Shown: positions 1 to 12,480 of the stretch, in pieces
Layout: each line of letters opens with the position of its first letter
Position numbering within the stretch: position 1 is the stretch's first letter
From: Sarcocystis neurona
Lineage: Eukaryota; Apicomplexa; Conoidasida; Eucoccidiorida; Sarcocystidae
Assembly (NCBI GenBank): GCA_000727475.1
Contig: KL647310.1
Location: forward strand, 943,324 to 1,007,323
Reading direction: 5' to 3'
DNA: 64,000 bases
Notes under the pieces: model-generated
Told to the model about the DNA's origin: nothing
Database searches by the model: none
What the model saw: only the letters and a program-made list of their open reading frames with translations
Translations under genes and position numbers: made by a program

Positions 1-2
1 GC

Positions 3-437
3 CCTCTCAGACATGGCTTCGCTGCAGCAGCGGCAGCAACAGCCACTCCAGCACGGGGTGCCCAGACAGCAGCAGTAGCAGTAGCCACCCCACAGGTCAC
101 CAGCAGCAGTAGCACCACTTTGCTCGCCTTTAATGGGCAGCTTGACTCGGAAGGCTACACAAATCCCCACGCCGTCCCTTGTTGCACTCGGGTGGCGTCA
201 CTGCCGAATATCGTCTTCTGCACCCCGGTCACTGCCGCAGCAGCAACAGCAAACACGTGCACAGGAGCAACATCGAGACCATGTGCTACAGCCACAACGC
301 AGCAGCAACAGCAAAATGCGACGCCTTACCGCAGCCGCAGCAGCAAAATGACGGTCGGCAACAGCGGGGAGACAAGCTCGATGGGCAGCAACCGCTGCAC
401 CAGCACTAGTCACGACAGTCTCAGCCTGACGAAGTGA
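3..437 (+). CDS. 3' end of a Gln/Ala/Ser-rich protein gene (partial)
   Basis: One reading frame is open from base 3 to a TGA at 435-437, about 144 residues, and enters from outside the window. It begins with an alanine-rich run made by GCA codons and continues into mixed, ordinary-looking sequence (for example LDSEGYTNPHAVP) before a QQQQQ tract and a Ser/Thr-rich end. This mixture of CAG-encoded homopolymers and normal sequence is typical of Eimeria exons. No domain was recognised. The stop may be the true end of the protein, because no strong GT donor precedes it. Without the upstream part, neither function nor exon start can be given. Confidence 0.5.
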   Translation, partial: PLRHGFAAAAAATATPARGAQTAAVAVATPQVTSSSSTTLLAFNGQLDSEGYTNPHAVPCCTRVASLPNIVFCTPVTAAAATANTCTGATSRPCATATTQQQQQNATPYRSRSSKMTVGNSGETSSMGSNRCTSTSHDSLSLTK

Positions 438-2104
438 GAAGAGCAGCAGGCAGTGCGCGTGGATATTCTTGCAGAAGCTCCAGAGGGAGAGAGAGAGAGA
501 GGTCGACAAACAAGACGGCAAAGTTACGAGCTTTTCAGAGGAGAGCGACGCAGTTCACGTAGTAGTCCTGCTCCTCCTGTTACGTCGATCGCCGCAGCAG
601 CTGCTGCGTCTCGTGTTGGAGTCGTGTAGAGTTGTCGCCTCTGCCGCGGGCTTCGCTACATGGGAACACACAGTACGACGCAGTTCACATGAAAGAAGTT
701 TTTGCTTCACGTGGTGCTGCCGAGCGAGAAACAGAAGAATGAAATGCGGTTTTTTTCTTGCTCTCTGGGTGCTCCTACCTCGTCATCTCTTTTGCTGGTG
801 TTGCTCGCTCCTAGCCAGCAGCCTGCGCGGTTCGACGCACCAATGGGCGCCTCTGCCCCTGCATCGCTTACTGGCTAAGCATTGCTTTAGCACAACAGCA
901 GCAGGAAGGACCGGCAACGGCCCAGGTGGAAATGTCCTTGTGCACGGCTACGGCGCAGCCACACCAGCGGCTGCTGCTGATACTCGTGGAAACGTCTATC
1001 CTGTTCCAGCTGCTGCTGCGCTCGCACACAGCCGTTGCAACGGCGGCACACAATGAGGGAGCTGCAGCTAGAGACAGGATCGCAGTAGAAAACCAAAACA
1101 CCAGCGACGACAACGGAGCAGCAGCAGTTGGGACCGGCTGCTGCGGTCCCAGCAGCAGTTGGTACCAGACATGTTGAAACAGCAGCAGCAGTTGAACTTC
1201 ACCCGCGAGGCGCACACTTTTCTAAGAGGCACAGACAGCCTCTTGCTAAAGCTGCTGCCAGGCAAATTGCTGCGTTTCCGTGGGGCTGCGACAGCGGCGA
1301 TGATATTAGCCGCAGCGAAGCGTTCTCCAGACGACTGCAGTTGCCGCAGCACGGCGACTCTATCAGGGTCGTCGATCTGAAGCTGCTGCAGCATCGGGAG
1401 TCTTTCAAGCGCATGGAATACATCTCTGAAGGCACGTACCTGTGGTCACACCTGTGTGCATACACAGGGGTGGATATTTTTGTGTGTATTTGCGCGTATT
1501 GTCCGGTCTAGAATGTTCTGTGCAGTACAAAGGACTTGTTGATTTGCGAGGTTGGAAGAGTTTTGTGTGGGGAGGGAAGTACTGACAGCAAAGTATTTCT
1601 GCAGGCTCCTTCGCGTAACACGAACAGGTGTGAAGGTCATCTTCATGGATGCCAGCACCCAGGTGCACAGGTCAACGTGCCTGCACCTTCGTACATATCT
1701 TTTTTGTGTAACATTTGCTACTCTTGCAAGCGCTGTTTTTGCAGCTGCGAGCACAGCACCTGACAAGGCTCACAGTGCAAAATGCCTGCGGCGCTTGGTC
1801 AGTTTTGCGTGATTTGCTGGATTACTTTGAGCAGCGCTTTGTATGAGCGAAGAGCCCTGCGCTGCAACTGCGAGGCCATACATTTGTGTAGAGGTGTACG
1901 TATTTACGTAAGCATAACCTCACGACTCGGTTCACCTGAGGTTTGTCGGACAAAGATCCTGCGTGCACTGGCTGCACAGATATATGTGAGTGGATGTGTG
2001 TAGAATGCTACGTACGTTATGTACGTACACGCGCTGTGTCAATCTGACCATGATCAGTGTCCAAGCAATTTTTCATTTGACTGTCGTGTTCTTGTCTGCT
2101 GCAG
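438..2104. other. Unresolved CAG-rich to repeat-poor transition
   Basis: The first kilobase still carries CAG/CTG clusters and several overlapping open frames on both strands. The most gene-like is on the plus strand at 1128-1450, where Ala-rich sequence passes into mixed sequence containing RVVDLKLLQHRESFKRMEY. A second plausible plus-strand stretch lies at 1552-1812. Neither has a clear start, so they may be exons or chance frames. Trinucleotide repeats fade after about 1400. Confidence 0.3.
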
Positions 2105-2368
2105 TCCACTTCCCTCGCAGCGATTCAGCCGCCGACGCGGTGGCGGCTTGAAGGCTGCTGTGCCCTCGACAGATTGTTCCGTGTATGCACCAAATTTTGT
2201 CCTACAGTCGAAATGCTTTGTAAGATGTGGATTTTTCCAGTTCGTCGTCAATCAAACATGAAAGACAGACTTCGCGGCAGGGCGTGCCTCAGCAGCGCGT
2301 GCGTCGCTGAGGCATCCATTCATCGGTTTCGCGACCGTCTCGTCACGGTCGAGGCAGCGCCGTCATAA
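2105..2368 (+). CDS. Candidate 3'-terminal exon, unknown protein
   Basis: A polypyrimidine-rich acceptor ending in CTGCTGCAG at 2104 is followed by 87 open codons and a TAA at 2366-2368. The translation has no homopolymers and a balanced composition, with RWRLEGCCALDRLFRVCTKF near the start and a basic, Cys-containing end. It has no ATG near its 5' edge, so it reads as an internal or last exon. No family was recognised. Upstream exons would have to lie in the 0.4-2.0 kb stretch, but I could not fix their junctions. Confidence 0.35.
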   Translation, partial: STSLAAIQPPTRWRLEGCCALDRLFRVCTKFCPTVEMLCKMWIFPVRRQSNMKDRLRGRACLSSACVAEASIHRFRDRLVTVEAAPS

Positions 2369-3103
2369 TTCTGGTTTGTCTGCGGAAGAGTGCTTTTTTT
2401 ATGTCCCACCTCTGCGCACCAAAGGCGCGTAGTTGTGATTTTCCCTGCAAGTACTGAAAAGTACAAGCGGGCGTAGAGCAGTATTACTATGCGCCGATGT
2501 GCCATAAGCATTATTTACACACCTGTGTGTGTATATATATAAAGATGTATTTACGTATGTATACATGTATGCGTACGAAGAGATAAGATATAGTGTGTAT
2601 AGGTAATGCTCGGGCTTGGGCACAATCCAGCTGAGTCGTGCGTGGAGCGCTCTTGCCACGAGCACATGTGTGAACACATATATGCAAAGGGGTGGCACAC
2701 GTGTAGTAAGTGGCAGATGTAGACCGAGAAGCTTGGAGTATTCACAAGGGAGGAGACGCCCGCGTGAGTAGCTTTCTCTCCTTGCAACCCTGTAGGCGAG
2801 TTGTGTGTCGCTTGTCGATGTTCCCGCGTGTACAGGCATGTAAGTGCTTCTTCCAGCGTCCACCTTAGCTTCTTCCAACGACTGTTGCCAAGCTCATAGA
2901 AATCTCAAAAGGGAAAAGAAACCCGTGTGGCGCCACCCACAAGGCCACGTCTTAAGCACAACACGCTGAACGTAGGAGATTTCTCGTCCTGCTGAAGCGT
3001 GTCCAACAGGATACGACGTGAACTGATAAATTTGTTCACCCATAGCTACCTACCACCCCCGATGAAGGCAGAACGCCGGAAGCGGGCAATCTCTATTCTA
3101 CAG

Positions 3104-3428
3104 CTCAAAACTAGAGCTTTGTCGACCAGGGCAACTGTCCAAGTACACGCAAGTCGGGAAGACGGAGGCGACTGAACACGTTTGCCTTTCGCGCATCCTA
3201 ATTGAAGGAGAGAAGATTTGGAGACGTAGGAAAGAACTTGTGCGCCAGGTGAAGTCGAACGTCGCGACTAGTTGCCAGCAACGCATTTCGCTTCTACAGG
3301 CGCAGTGGGAACATAAGAAATCAGCAGCTGCTGCTAAGAACGTCCAGTGTATGGCGGATGCCTGTAGTACACACCGTCTCCCTGGCGAGAGCCTGTTATA
3401 TCCCCAGCAGACGGGTCAGTACGTGTAA
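3104..3428 (+). CDS. Candidate exon, coiled-coil-like, unknown protein
   Basis: The stretch from an acceptor (CTATTCTACAG ending at 3103) to a possible donor (G|GTCAGT at 414-416 of the 3-kb line) is open for about 103 codons. If not spliced it ends at a stop at 3426-3428. The translation is rich in charged residues and heptad-like (LSRILIEGEKIWRRRKELV and on to about LLQAQWEHKKSAAAA), which suggests a helical or coiled-coil segment. There is no ATG in its first half, so it is probably an internal exon. Function is unknown. The opposite strand has only a weaker frame here. Confidence 0.35.
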
Positions 3429-3519
3429 ATGTGTATCAGCACACTGGAAACAGTAAATTGCGCCTACGAGGGTGTGCGCGCAGGGCTGGCCACAACAATG
3501 AAACTCTGTGAGCGAAACT

Positions 3520-3861
3520 TCAGCGATGTCCGTGCATGTGCACGTGCGTGAACTCTCCTGCACCGCTTTGCTTTACGTCGTGTCCGGACACGCTGGTTAG
3601 GTTAATGTTGAAGTCAACAGATTTGCGGAAGAGAGAAGCGTAGTTCCCTTCGAAGACGCGTAAATTGTCAGCGTCGCTTCCAGATAATTCCCAAGCAGGA
3701 AGCCGCTGCTGCTGCAGGAATTTTATACTTCGCCACCGCGCGCCTTCTAGACGAGGTTTGTCTCTCAAGGTGAGGTGTCGCAGACACACGTAGGCAGGTG
3801 GATGGGAAGATATAAAACATAGGCATCTAGACGGTTGATGAAAAAAAAGTCGGTCTACCAA
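3520..3861 (-). CDS. Candidate minus-strand exon, unknown protein
   Basis: The frame is open for 113 codons on the minus strand and has a coding-like centre, including WELSGSDADNLRVFEGNYA and SLFRKSVDFNINLTSVSGHD. A GTAAAG just after SGHD could be a donor, so the true exon may end near 3570 rather than at the stop at 3520. It converges with the plus-strand candidate that ends at 3428. There is no ATG at its 5' end and no recognised domain. Confidence 0.3.
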   Translation of the reverse strand: MVDRLFFHQPSRCLCFISSHPPAYVCLRHLTLRDKPRLEGARWRSIKFLQQQRLPAWELSGSDADNLRVFEGNYASLFRKSVDFNINLTSVSGHDVKQSGAGEFTHVHMHGHR

Positions 3862-5916
3862 TGCAGATATCTGCAGGTACGCAAAGGGACAAAAGCCCGT
3901 CCTCCAAGTCAGGCAGACATGAGCTTCTCTATCAACCTCACTTCAACGTTACACGAGAAGGCTTTCCACGACGCGAAGACGCTACTTCAGTCATAACCAA
4001 AACCCCCCGTGCATGCTTTCACAGATAGTCGCTAGCCATCGAAAACGGCGAGCGACGCCAAGGGCGTCAAAGTGCACACCTGCAGCAGCGTACGGAAAAA
4101 AAGAGGTAATTGATACAGTCAGGATATGCCTGTCCGTGATTGGCCAGCGTGTAATGTTACGCCGGAAATCGAGTGGGTGAGTACAGAAAGCGGAGAACAG
4201 GTGTGACTTAATGAATCCAGCTCCCGGCGCCCTGCGCAGTACCCGCGTCTTTCGGATTACGTAGGATCTTCTGCAGGCGCCAGATCCTTGTCTAGCAACG
4301 CTGCGTAAGGTGCTCTCACATCGAGATGGTGTAGCTGCCAACAACTTGCCCACAAGCCACGCATCGATTATCAGAATCAAAGTGCAACACACGTGATGAA
4401 TGTGCCGAGTTCTTACAAATATCTGCAGCAGTGGTTTAGAGATGCGCCGGCTGCGGCGAGTGAAGCAAAGAAGTCCGACGGCCGGCAGCAGGCGTCACAA
4501 TGAAAACGTTTTGACGACCCAAGATCCGAGAACCTGCCTCTCCTCTGTGCCGTGAGCTGCCTCTCTTTTCCCGTCTCCCTTTTGCTCGCTGCCTCTTTTT
4601 AACATGCAGCAGACAGTTACGAGCTACTCATCAGGGGGGGGCATGGTGACTGCAGCTGCAGCAGAAAAGACGAACATATATCAAAAGAAACAGCAGCGCT
4701 TCTCCGGCAGAAAATGTACAACGCTGCCAAATGGCCTCTTCAACGGCCTCGCCCAGCCGCTTGCCTCAACAACGCCCCCTACCTGCGTGTGCAGGCCAAC
4801 GACACTCATTCGTCTGTGCATCATACACCCACGTTCTGCAGCACTCCGTCTCTCACTCTCTGCCTCCCCACATAGCAAAATGCAGGAAGGCAACAACACA
4901 GGCATAAATATAATACGTAGGTGAAAAAACGCCAGAAAGAGAAGTGCTAACGCGCGTGCCACCCTCGTGTCTACGGAGAGCACGCAATCGCGTTTACTGC
5001 CTCATGGAAGTCTTCCGCCCGGTGAACATCTGTCGGAGAACGAGACCGACCGTCCGGCTGGCGGGGACACAGATAGTCAGCGCATGCGTGTGATATATAT
5101 ATATATATATAATAAATCCACGTAAAAACTGATACAACACATATATACACATATATGTATGTACAAATACGTACATGAACAATGACACAACGAATACCGC
5201 GGTCCTGCACCGCACTGATACTGTGTGAGGGCCACGCGTGTGAGGACTCTCCTCTGTGGCCGCGAATTCTTTCCAAGGTGCTTTCTCTGCTGCTGTTGCC
5301 AAAAGGCGGAAGACGTACATGTACACATACCGGGTTGTGTGTCTAACTGTTCTATCCAGAGGTATCACACGCGAGTCATGCACTCAGGGGCGCCCTTCCA
5401 GTAGGCGTGTGAGACGCCCGTAACGGCTGCGGAATGCGGGCGAGCCAGCTAACAAAACGCAAACGCTCCGACACTTTGGCGGAACATCGAGGGGACAGGA
5501 AGCACTGGTCATCACCACCTGTTCAACATATTTCTATGTACACATACACACAGATATACATGTAGATATGGTCCAGATATATATGTATATCCCGCTGTAC
5601 GTACCCATAATCCGCGGTGAATAATTCGCAAACGAGACAGTCTGGACATGCTACAGTCTCAAAAACAGAGACCCACAGCCATACACATATATCCAGTTAT
5701 TCGTGTCAAAAGCCCACACACGTGATCACGCGTCCAAATATAGAGATACAAGTTCAGCAGTGACGACTACGTACTTTAGTACGTAGGAAGCACGCAAGTC
5801 ACGACGCTACAACATGGATTCTACCTATAAACACTTCTGTAAGTATACGTAGTGCAAGTAGAATCAGACGGCTCACCCCACCTGCGTATGTATATATATA
5901 TACGTATACACATATA
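3862..5916. other. Gene-poor stretch with weak minus-strand open frames
   Basis: Open frames on the minus strand at 3991-4392, 4681-4983 and 4994-5383 have partly coding-like composition but no clear splice sites or starts. A TA run at about 5092-5110 and CA/TA-rich DNA around 5130-5180 and 5520-5600 interrupt the region. Some of these frames could be 3' exons of the minus-strand gene starting at 6332, but I cannot connect them. Confidence 0.25.
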
Positions 5917-6332
5917 TTAATATGTGGGCACTTGCGTGTGTGTAAACGGGGCGCGTATCGCAGGTAGGTAGGTTGACGCTTGCTGTCTCTTACCTTGCTT
6001 GGCAGCTCTCCACGCGCGGACGCGTTGCCAGAACTCTTTCTCCCGGACTTCTTCCTCTGCTTTTTTCTGGGCCTCGTTCACCGTGTAAACGGAGTAGAAG
6101 CCAGAGAGGCACATCGCTGTCTCCAGGCCCATTCCCACGAGAAACATCGACGCCGCTAGCAACGGAAGCTTTCGCCAGAAAGGCGGACGCGACAAGGCCT
6201 GGACCCCCTGCAGCAAAGACGCACAGCTATGGCCAGATGTCCCTGGGCCTTTAGACTCACCCAGATATTCTTTGTATACTTTCTCTCTGCCTGCTGAGGG
6301 GTGTGTGCGTCGGTACAAGTACTAACCGACAT
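5917..6332 (-). CDS. Small single-helix membrane protein, UQCC5/SMIM4-like
   Basis: The gene starts at ATG 6332-6330. Exon 1 (6332-6261, 24 codons) ends TGG|GTGAGT, and a 53-bp intron ends CTTTGCTGCAG at 6208. Exon 2 starts at 6207 in matching phase 0. Exon 2 encodes WRKLPLLAASMFLVGMGLE, one hydrophobic helix, then FYSVYTVNEAQKKAEEE and a basic helical tail. The layout LP...GxxxExxM...FYxVY followed by a charged helix resembles the eukaryotic SMIM4/UQCC5 (UPF0640) family, inner-mitochondrial-membrane proteins linked to complex III assembly. That assignment is inference from a short pattern. A strong donor (CAAG|GTAAGA, GT at 5993-5992) suggests a further exon; a possible acceptor is near 5883. 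If that donor is not used, the frame ends at 5917, giving about 120 residues. Confidence 0.55.
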
Positions 6333-9300
6333 GGGGTCTGCACAGGCTTCCTACCGCGTTTATAACCAGACATCCACACCCACGGCGCCAACAGAACAAA
6401 GAGCATCTCAGAGATTCGTACGCGCAAGAAAGCGTGCATGTTCCCAGGTTGGGAACGTAGTTTTGAGGAAACTACGTACACTCACGTCCACTTGCCTGAA
6501 TGGGAAGCACCCTTTCTGAAGAACCATCCACATAAATCTAGTGTAGATGTACACATATATGTATATGGAAAGCGACGCCTCTACAAAGGCAAGGCCTGAG
6601 AGAACGGCCACCGCAGCACACGGGTGCCAGGCGATAAAGGAGGAAATTTGTCATGCGTCCATATTCAGGCGTGTGCACGTACGAGATCTCTCAATTCTCA
6701 TATATGCTTCTGCCTAATGATATACGTGCACGCACACTGAAGGTTCGAGTCGCTTTGTCAATAGGAACTTATATAAGGAAGGCGACAGCGTCAACCTCTT
6801 CACAAGATGCGGAAGATCAATTACAGAAGGTGCAGGCGTACAAGAACGCAACGCTAAAAACAGGCGGAATGGCCACGTGCAGATAAAAGGACTGCTTCAC
6901 ACAAAACTGGGGAGCCTGCAAGCCGGTAAATCGCAGCTGTATTTCTGCCGTCCACGTCACCAGTGAGTGCGACCTTCTGTAAAGTGTTCACAAACAGTTC
7001 TTGCTCTACATACACCTCTGTGTATCTACCACATGGCCGCTAGTGCTTACGCTGTATATCTCTACAGACACGACATGTACATACAAAGATTAACGTAATA
7101 CAGGTGCTGATGTAGAGACACGCATTGCTCTTTGCTGAGATAAGTACTGGGGCAAATGTACCTCCACAGAGAGGAGAGGAAAGAGAAAGTTGTACGTCCG
7201 AGACAGTGGGATGCTGCAAACGCTTGCGTAGAGAGTCTGGTGCCGGCGTGGAGTTGGTGAGACCGGGACACCCTTTCATAGAGTCGTGAAATAATTGGCG
7301 TAGTCGACTCTCTGGCTGCGGCCAGAAAACGTACTCGGCGTATTCGGCAGAATCAGTTTCAACGGCAGCGCGCTATACGAATGCAAAGATATACGGGGGG
7401 CATCATCCTTGAAAGACGTAAAGCCGCCGGTGTACCAATCATCGTGATTCACTGACGCTGCAGTTGCGACCGGGGTACAGCATTTTTGTATCCAGCGTCA
7501 ATCAGACAATAGTCACTTTATGCAAAGGTATTCCGCTGATACCAATTATAAGCAGTTCCTCTTGTGCACAAAAGCGTTATGGTGGCTAGGTGAGCATGTG
7601 GCACGGACAACCTGGTGGAAAAACCGCTTTACTTACTTCCATCTGAGCTCTAACACATTTACAACGAGGTGACGGAGAGCTGAGACCGCCTCTGTCCATG
7701 GAAGATTAAGCAGTATTTAGAAATATATTTTCGCCAGAGTCGGGGGGATCGCTTTTAGCCACCCAACTCTACGCGATGGGTAGGTTGCATACCGTGTAAA
7801 GGGGAAGAGACAGCGCGGGAGGAACGATAGTCGCTGGGTACACAAGGGGAGTACCCACACAAGTGGGTACACAAGTGACTGACGCAAGTAGAGTACGGGG
7901 AACGACTTCGGTGAAACGTAAGTGCGCTCCGCATACAGCACCAAGCATGCACACACAAAAGCGCCCTGGCGCTCAGGTGGCACGCAGGATTATAACTTGT
8001 TGACGACGTAAGAAGTACTACACACCCAGTAGGGCCACATATCAGTACATCAACAGAGAACAGAAAAGCGATCTTGCACAAGAATCACATAATCGGAACT
8101 ACTGAAGTCGCGCAGAAAAACCTCACACGCGGCAATTTTGCGGTTTCAGCAATATTTCTCATCAGGATGGTCCATAATCATGTCCTCTGCCAAAATATTA
8201 TTCTAAGAGAAACACATAATAGTATCCTTCAAAAAACCGTTGTCGGATACTTCATTACTCCAGTGCCTTATACCTTGGTTCAACAGTAATGAGGAATTCG
8301 TACAATAGAATGCATGCACGTGTGTCATCAGCCAGCGACGCAAGAGGATGCCGCACGTAGAAGAATCTACCCTCGAAAGGTCTGTGTGCAAGACGACAGA
8401 AGAATCTACATTCCAGAGGTGTGTCTGAATACAGCATGACAGCAAAAACCAAGGTAAAAGATACACGAACCAGAGCAAATCCTGTGCATTCTCATTTGCT
8501 GCTGTTTTTAAGATGGAAAGCGGACAAGTATGGGTAAACGAGAGCGCAGAAGCTATTTTACAAGCACGCCAGATTTATAATCAAGCTTCAATTGTAAGCT
8601 AATCTCATATACACGGTGCACTATTCAGCTGAACGCAGATACGTACGCACCCTCTCTGTTCTGCCTGAAGTGCGTTTTATGCTGTGTAAACTCTTTGATA
8701 GAGTCTCCAACGCATCTATTTCTGAACGTCCTTTCAAATTGAGAGATGCTTTGGAGACAGCATGTATGTTTTTCATAGTAGGGACTCCCTGAATAGATAC
8801 CGTGCCGTGGACGCGATTTTATACCTATAAACGTTCTGTACAGGTAGACTCAGTGCCACCAAAACACATTCTCTACCACACTCCGCGGAAACTGCCATTG
8901 AGGCAATCTCATCCCTTCTTTCGACAAGCGTCAATGATTTACCGTCGAGGCTCAATGTGTGTAAGAGATCGTCTACTTTTGTCTGTTTATATTCGTAGCC
9001 CGTGTAGATTTGCGAGCGTACGCACGTATGGACAAGTGTGTACGTTGGTGAACATGTGGTCCGACACCGATTCGTACGGGTACTTCCGGCACATCTACAG
9101 TGAAGGCACACATTCAAGGGTGCATATGTGATTATGCATATATTATCTTTACGGATAACGTGGTATCTTTTTGGTTAAACGAGTGTACACGCGTAACCAC
9201 TTGTGCTGCAGAACGTGCGCCCAAAGACATGTAATGCGTGTCACAAGGCGGCTAGTATATCTGCACGCATAAATGGCTGTTGTTGTTGTTGTTTGTGCAC

Positions 9301-11412
9301 ACACATGCAGATGCTGACATCTCAAAATTAAGAAAAGACGACCGTGAGGCTGTGAAGTTAGAACCAGGCTAGCTTATTCCACTCACTTCTACTGACTGAT
9401 GTCGGGGAAACTACTGAAGCTGTGCAAGCAGACATCGTACATGGGTAAAGCGACGCTGGAAGCGACTTCCGGAGAGGCAAACATATTCCCCAAGATGAGT
9501 GAATACCAACTATGTCTTCAAGAATAGCTGAATTGTTTAGAGACCGCGTCACTTGTGTTAGCGTGCCTAAACCAGCCATGGAATCAACGGTCGGCCCAAA
9601 AAGGCTAATCCGTACATTACACGTCACACAAAATGTAAAAAAACCTGCGTTCTGTGTCACACACGATACACAACCATATGCGGGGTACGGTACGTGTGCC
9701 CGAGCTACAGGCTAAACACGTGCTGCATGTTTTTCTGGGGACATAGACGGTGTCGGCACACGTCTGTTATCAAAAAGTTCGTAGGCACTTTTTCCAGATA
9801 TGAAGGCTTCGAACCAAATTTACTCCTTCGTCCCCAGTCAAATTGTTTTCTCCTACTCCGTGAGCGATGTTCGGCATGAGCGTTCTTCAAAATGAATGCC
9901 GCAAACTGTGGTATACAACTAGTTCAGCCAAGAGCATTTCACGTTCCCCGCCACCTGCTGGTTCCCACATCCATTTTGTATCTGCTACAGCGCCCTTTAC
10001 ATTTCAACCGTGACTAAGGTGTCGCGTCGTCATCCGCGAGGCATCTGAAGGAAAGTGCAGCAGTGCTCTCCGGGCAGCACAGCTTCGCAGACAGTACGCA
10101 GTTGCAGTGCATACCGCGGAAGAGTGCTGCTCATCGGATGCGCGCCGTACGCACTTAGCCATAAACCCTGCGGCTTTGTCGAATGCTGTGTACCCTGCCG
10201 TGTGTCACAGACAGGTCGAGTTCTGCTCCTGTGCGGATAGCGTGTGGCGTGCTAGTGGACGGAGGCGTTGGTCGCTCTTGGATTTAGAATGATGCCCGGC
10301 ATTACGCGGACGCTAAAGCACTATGCAAACGTCATTCTGAATGACACAAAATACGGGGCTCCGAAAAAGCTGTAGTTCAATTATTGGTTTTTACATACAG
10401 AACTTCTGCGCATTGGAGCTCAGAGTTCTGCGTAAGTCTCTAGATCTGGAGAGTCTGCACTGACACGTGCGAACACGAGCTCGTGTCACGGCAGCGTTTC
10501 CGTGCTACGCACATCAGCTTAGCGGCGTCACTGCGCCTCCCCCCTTGTGAATCACGTGCTACCGTCTTCAATTGCCCTCCTTTTATGTAGAACATTGTTG
10601 TGTTCCACAGTACAACTCGAATGGCCAGTCTTCTCTACAGGTACCGGCATACATGCTGGTAGGGGTGGACTACCATTTTGATGAAGGCGAGCTGGGATTG
10701 TCCGCCGCATCTTCAAGGATTCGCCGCATCGATTCCAAGCTTTGCAGTTTTCGAATCTAGCCGTGACCGTACCTGTCTTCAACCTCGCATATTAGACGGG
10801 ATCTATCTCGGCGGCTGCTGCGCTGCGAAGAGGTTGCCTGCACATATATTTGCTCCTCAATGTAAAGACGCTACAGTCGTTCGTGTGGGAGCGTTTTAGA
10901 ATCCAGGACAGATCAGCAGTACTGATATGTTTTGGACTCGCCCCCCACAAAAATCTACCTTCCCCTGACTTGATAGATGTGTCATTCAAGATCTAGCAGA
11001 AGACTGAAAAGATGCAGGTGTTCAAAAACGCGCAACTGTCTCGTGAGCCATTCACCACTCCGTCCGGGGACAGGTGATGTTGGAAAGCACGGTCACCCCA
11101 GACCTTCACTCTGGTACGTCCGCCTGGCAGGAATTAAAATGCGTCACACTGAAAGTATTATTCTTCACTTTTTGTTATAGAGTGGGATACGTGCAACCGA
11201 TGCGGAAAGCTGCTCATTTTTGTATAGTCTTTGCCACGACCTACAGTTGGTGAGAGACGTCACGATAGTAGCAATCCCTAGGCAGGTTGCTGTTGTCGCA
11301 CAGGTAACATTTATATCACTTACTACACGACTAGCGAGTGTGTGACTTCTGGGTGGCTGTTAACGATCAGTTCTCTCTGCGTGGTCGCAATTCCAGTGCT
11401 TCGCTGCCAGAC
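6333..11412. other. Repeat-poor intergenic stretch, no convincing gene
   Basis: About 5 kb with only short open frames on both strands and no splice-supported model. The best small frames (plus 6653-6886 starting ATG, plus 8802-9131, plus 10678-10899) have no recognisable features. A degenerate 60-70-bp duplication containing AGAAGAATCTAC occurs at about 8355-8410. CAG tracts are nearly absent, unlike the flanks. Confidence 0.4.
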
Positions 11413-12480
11413 ATGGAGATCCGCAAATGCATGTTAATGCGCGGCAGCCTGGTGGCGCTGCTGGCTGCGGGATCATTCTGCGTTTTCGCACATGCGGTCG
11501 AGGAAACCACGAGTTCAAACAACTCTTCAGGGGTACCACAAACTCCAGCTGTTCTACCTGAGGAAGAAGCCCTTCCCATGCGGGGTGTCTTGAATACTTT
11601 TACTCACGCTTTTAATGACTGGTACACATCGGTTTACCCGCACCTGCAAAAATTCCACAATATGAATCTCAATTACCTTTCTCAGGGCGCAGGCACTTCC
11701 AAATTACCTGGTATGAGCGGCGGCTCTTTCTACTCTGTCCCACCTTCCTTCCAACAGGTGTCACCTGTGCCTGCCAAAGGAGCGACCAGCAACACTATTA
11801 ATCCATCGTCGACAGTCCCATACCACCGCTTTGGAGGTGCCGCGTTTAGTAAACCGGCCATCTCCGGGACAGGGGGGAGTGCCCCGGAAAACACGGAGGC
11901 ACAGGCTGCTCTTGTCACAGCCCTAAATTCGTTTCACCAGTATGTCGACAACTTCATCAATCACTTAAGTGCAAAACTGTCTCCTTATTTGGTGCACTAC
12001 ACGCCGATGGGGTTCTACCAGTTGTTTCCGACTCCATTCCCTGTACCCGTTCCCACCGTTGCACCTGGAACCCCAGCTTATGTTGTGCCGCCTCCTCAAC
12101 CACCAGTGTGTTCACCAGGTGATCCCTACTGCGCAGATGTGCCGGCGGACAGCCAAGTGCCGAGCGGGCCTCCCATCGTCCCCTCCCCATCCCCAGCACC
12201 TGATGTGGATATGTCCGCCATTATAGAACTCTTAGGAAGATTTGGAGGGAAACTGTCGCCCAGCCATATTGTCACCCTGCAGCCCTTTATGGAACAGTAT
12301 ATTGAGAAGCTTTCTGCAAACTCCAAAGCTGCGCTGAAGCCGCTGCTCTTTCAGTACTGGCCCCAGCTATTCTCGTCCGCAATAGAAGGCGCAGCACACC
12401 CTGCCGCACCATCACAGCCTGCCACGACCCCACCGCCTACCAGCGAGTCGCCGCCAGAATCGCAAGGAAATACACAGTAG
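11413..12480 (+). CDS. Secreted proline-rich protein, single exon
   Basis: An uninterrupted 355-codon gene. I chose the ATG at 11413 because it opens directly onto a signal peptide (basic MEIRKCMLMR, hydrophobic core SLVALLAAGSFCVF, then AHA|VEE); the frame upstream is open but lacks this feature. The mature protein is Ser/Thr/Pro-rich with three more ordered patches near residues 60-85, 165-210 and 280-335. The last two share a pattern, LSA then about ten residues, then a Tyr/Pro/Gln-Leu-Phe end (NHLSAKLSPYLVHYT...YQLF and EKLSANSKAALKP...PQLF), which suggests an internal duplication. A Pro-rich spacer separates them. There is no transmembrane segment or GPI signal. No known family was recognised; a coccidian-specific secreted or surface protein is the likely class. 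Confidence 0.75.
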   Translation: MEIRKCMLMRGSLVALLAAGSFCVFAHAVEETTSSNNSSGVPQTPAVLPEEEALPMRGVLNTFTHAFNDWYTSVYPHLQKFHNMNLNYLSQGAGTSKLPGMSGGSFYSVPPSFQQVSPVPAKGATSNTINPSSTVPYHRFGGAAFSKPAISGTGGSAPENTEAQAALVTALNSFHQYVDNFINHLSAKLSPYLVHYTPMGFYQLFPTPFPVPVPTVAPGTPAYVVPPPQPPVCSPGDPYCADVPADSQVPSGPPIVPSPSPAPDVDMSAIIELLGRFGGKLSPSHIVTLQPFMEQYIEKLSANSKAALKPLLFQYWPQLFSSAIEGAAHPAAPSQPATTPPPTSESPPESQGNTQ

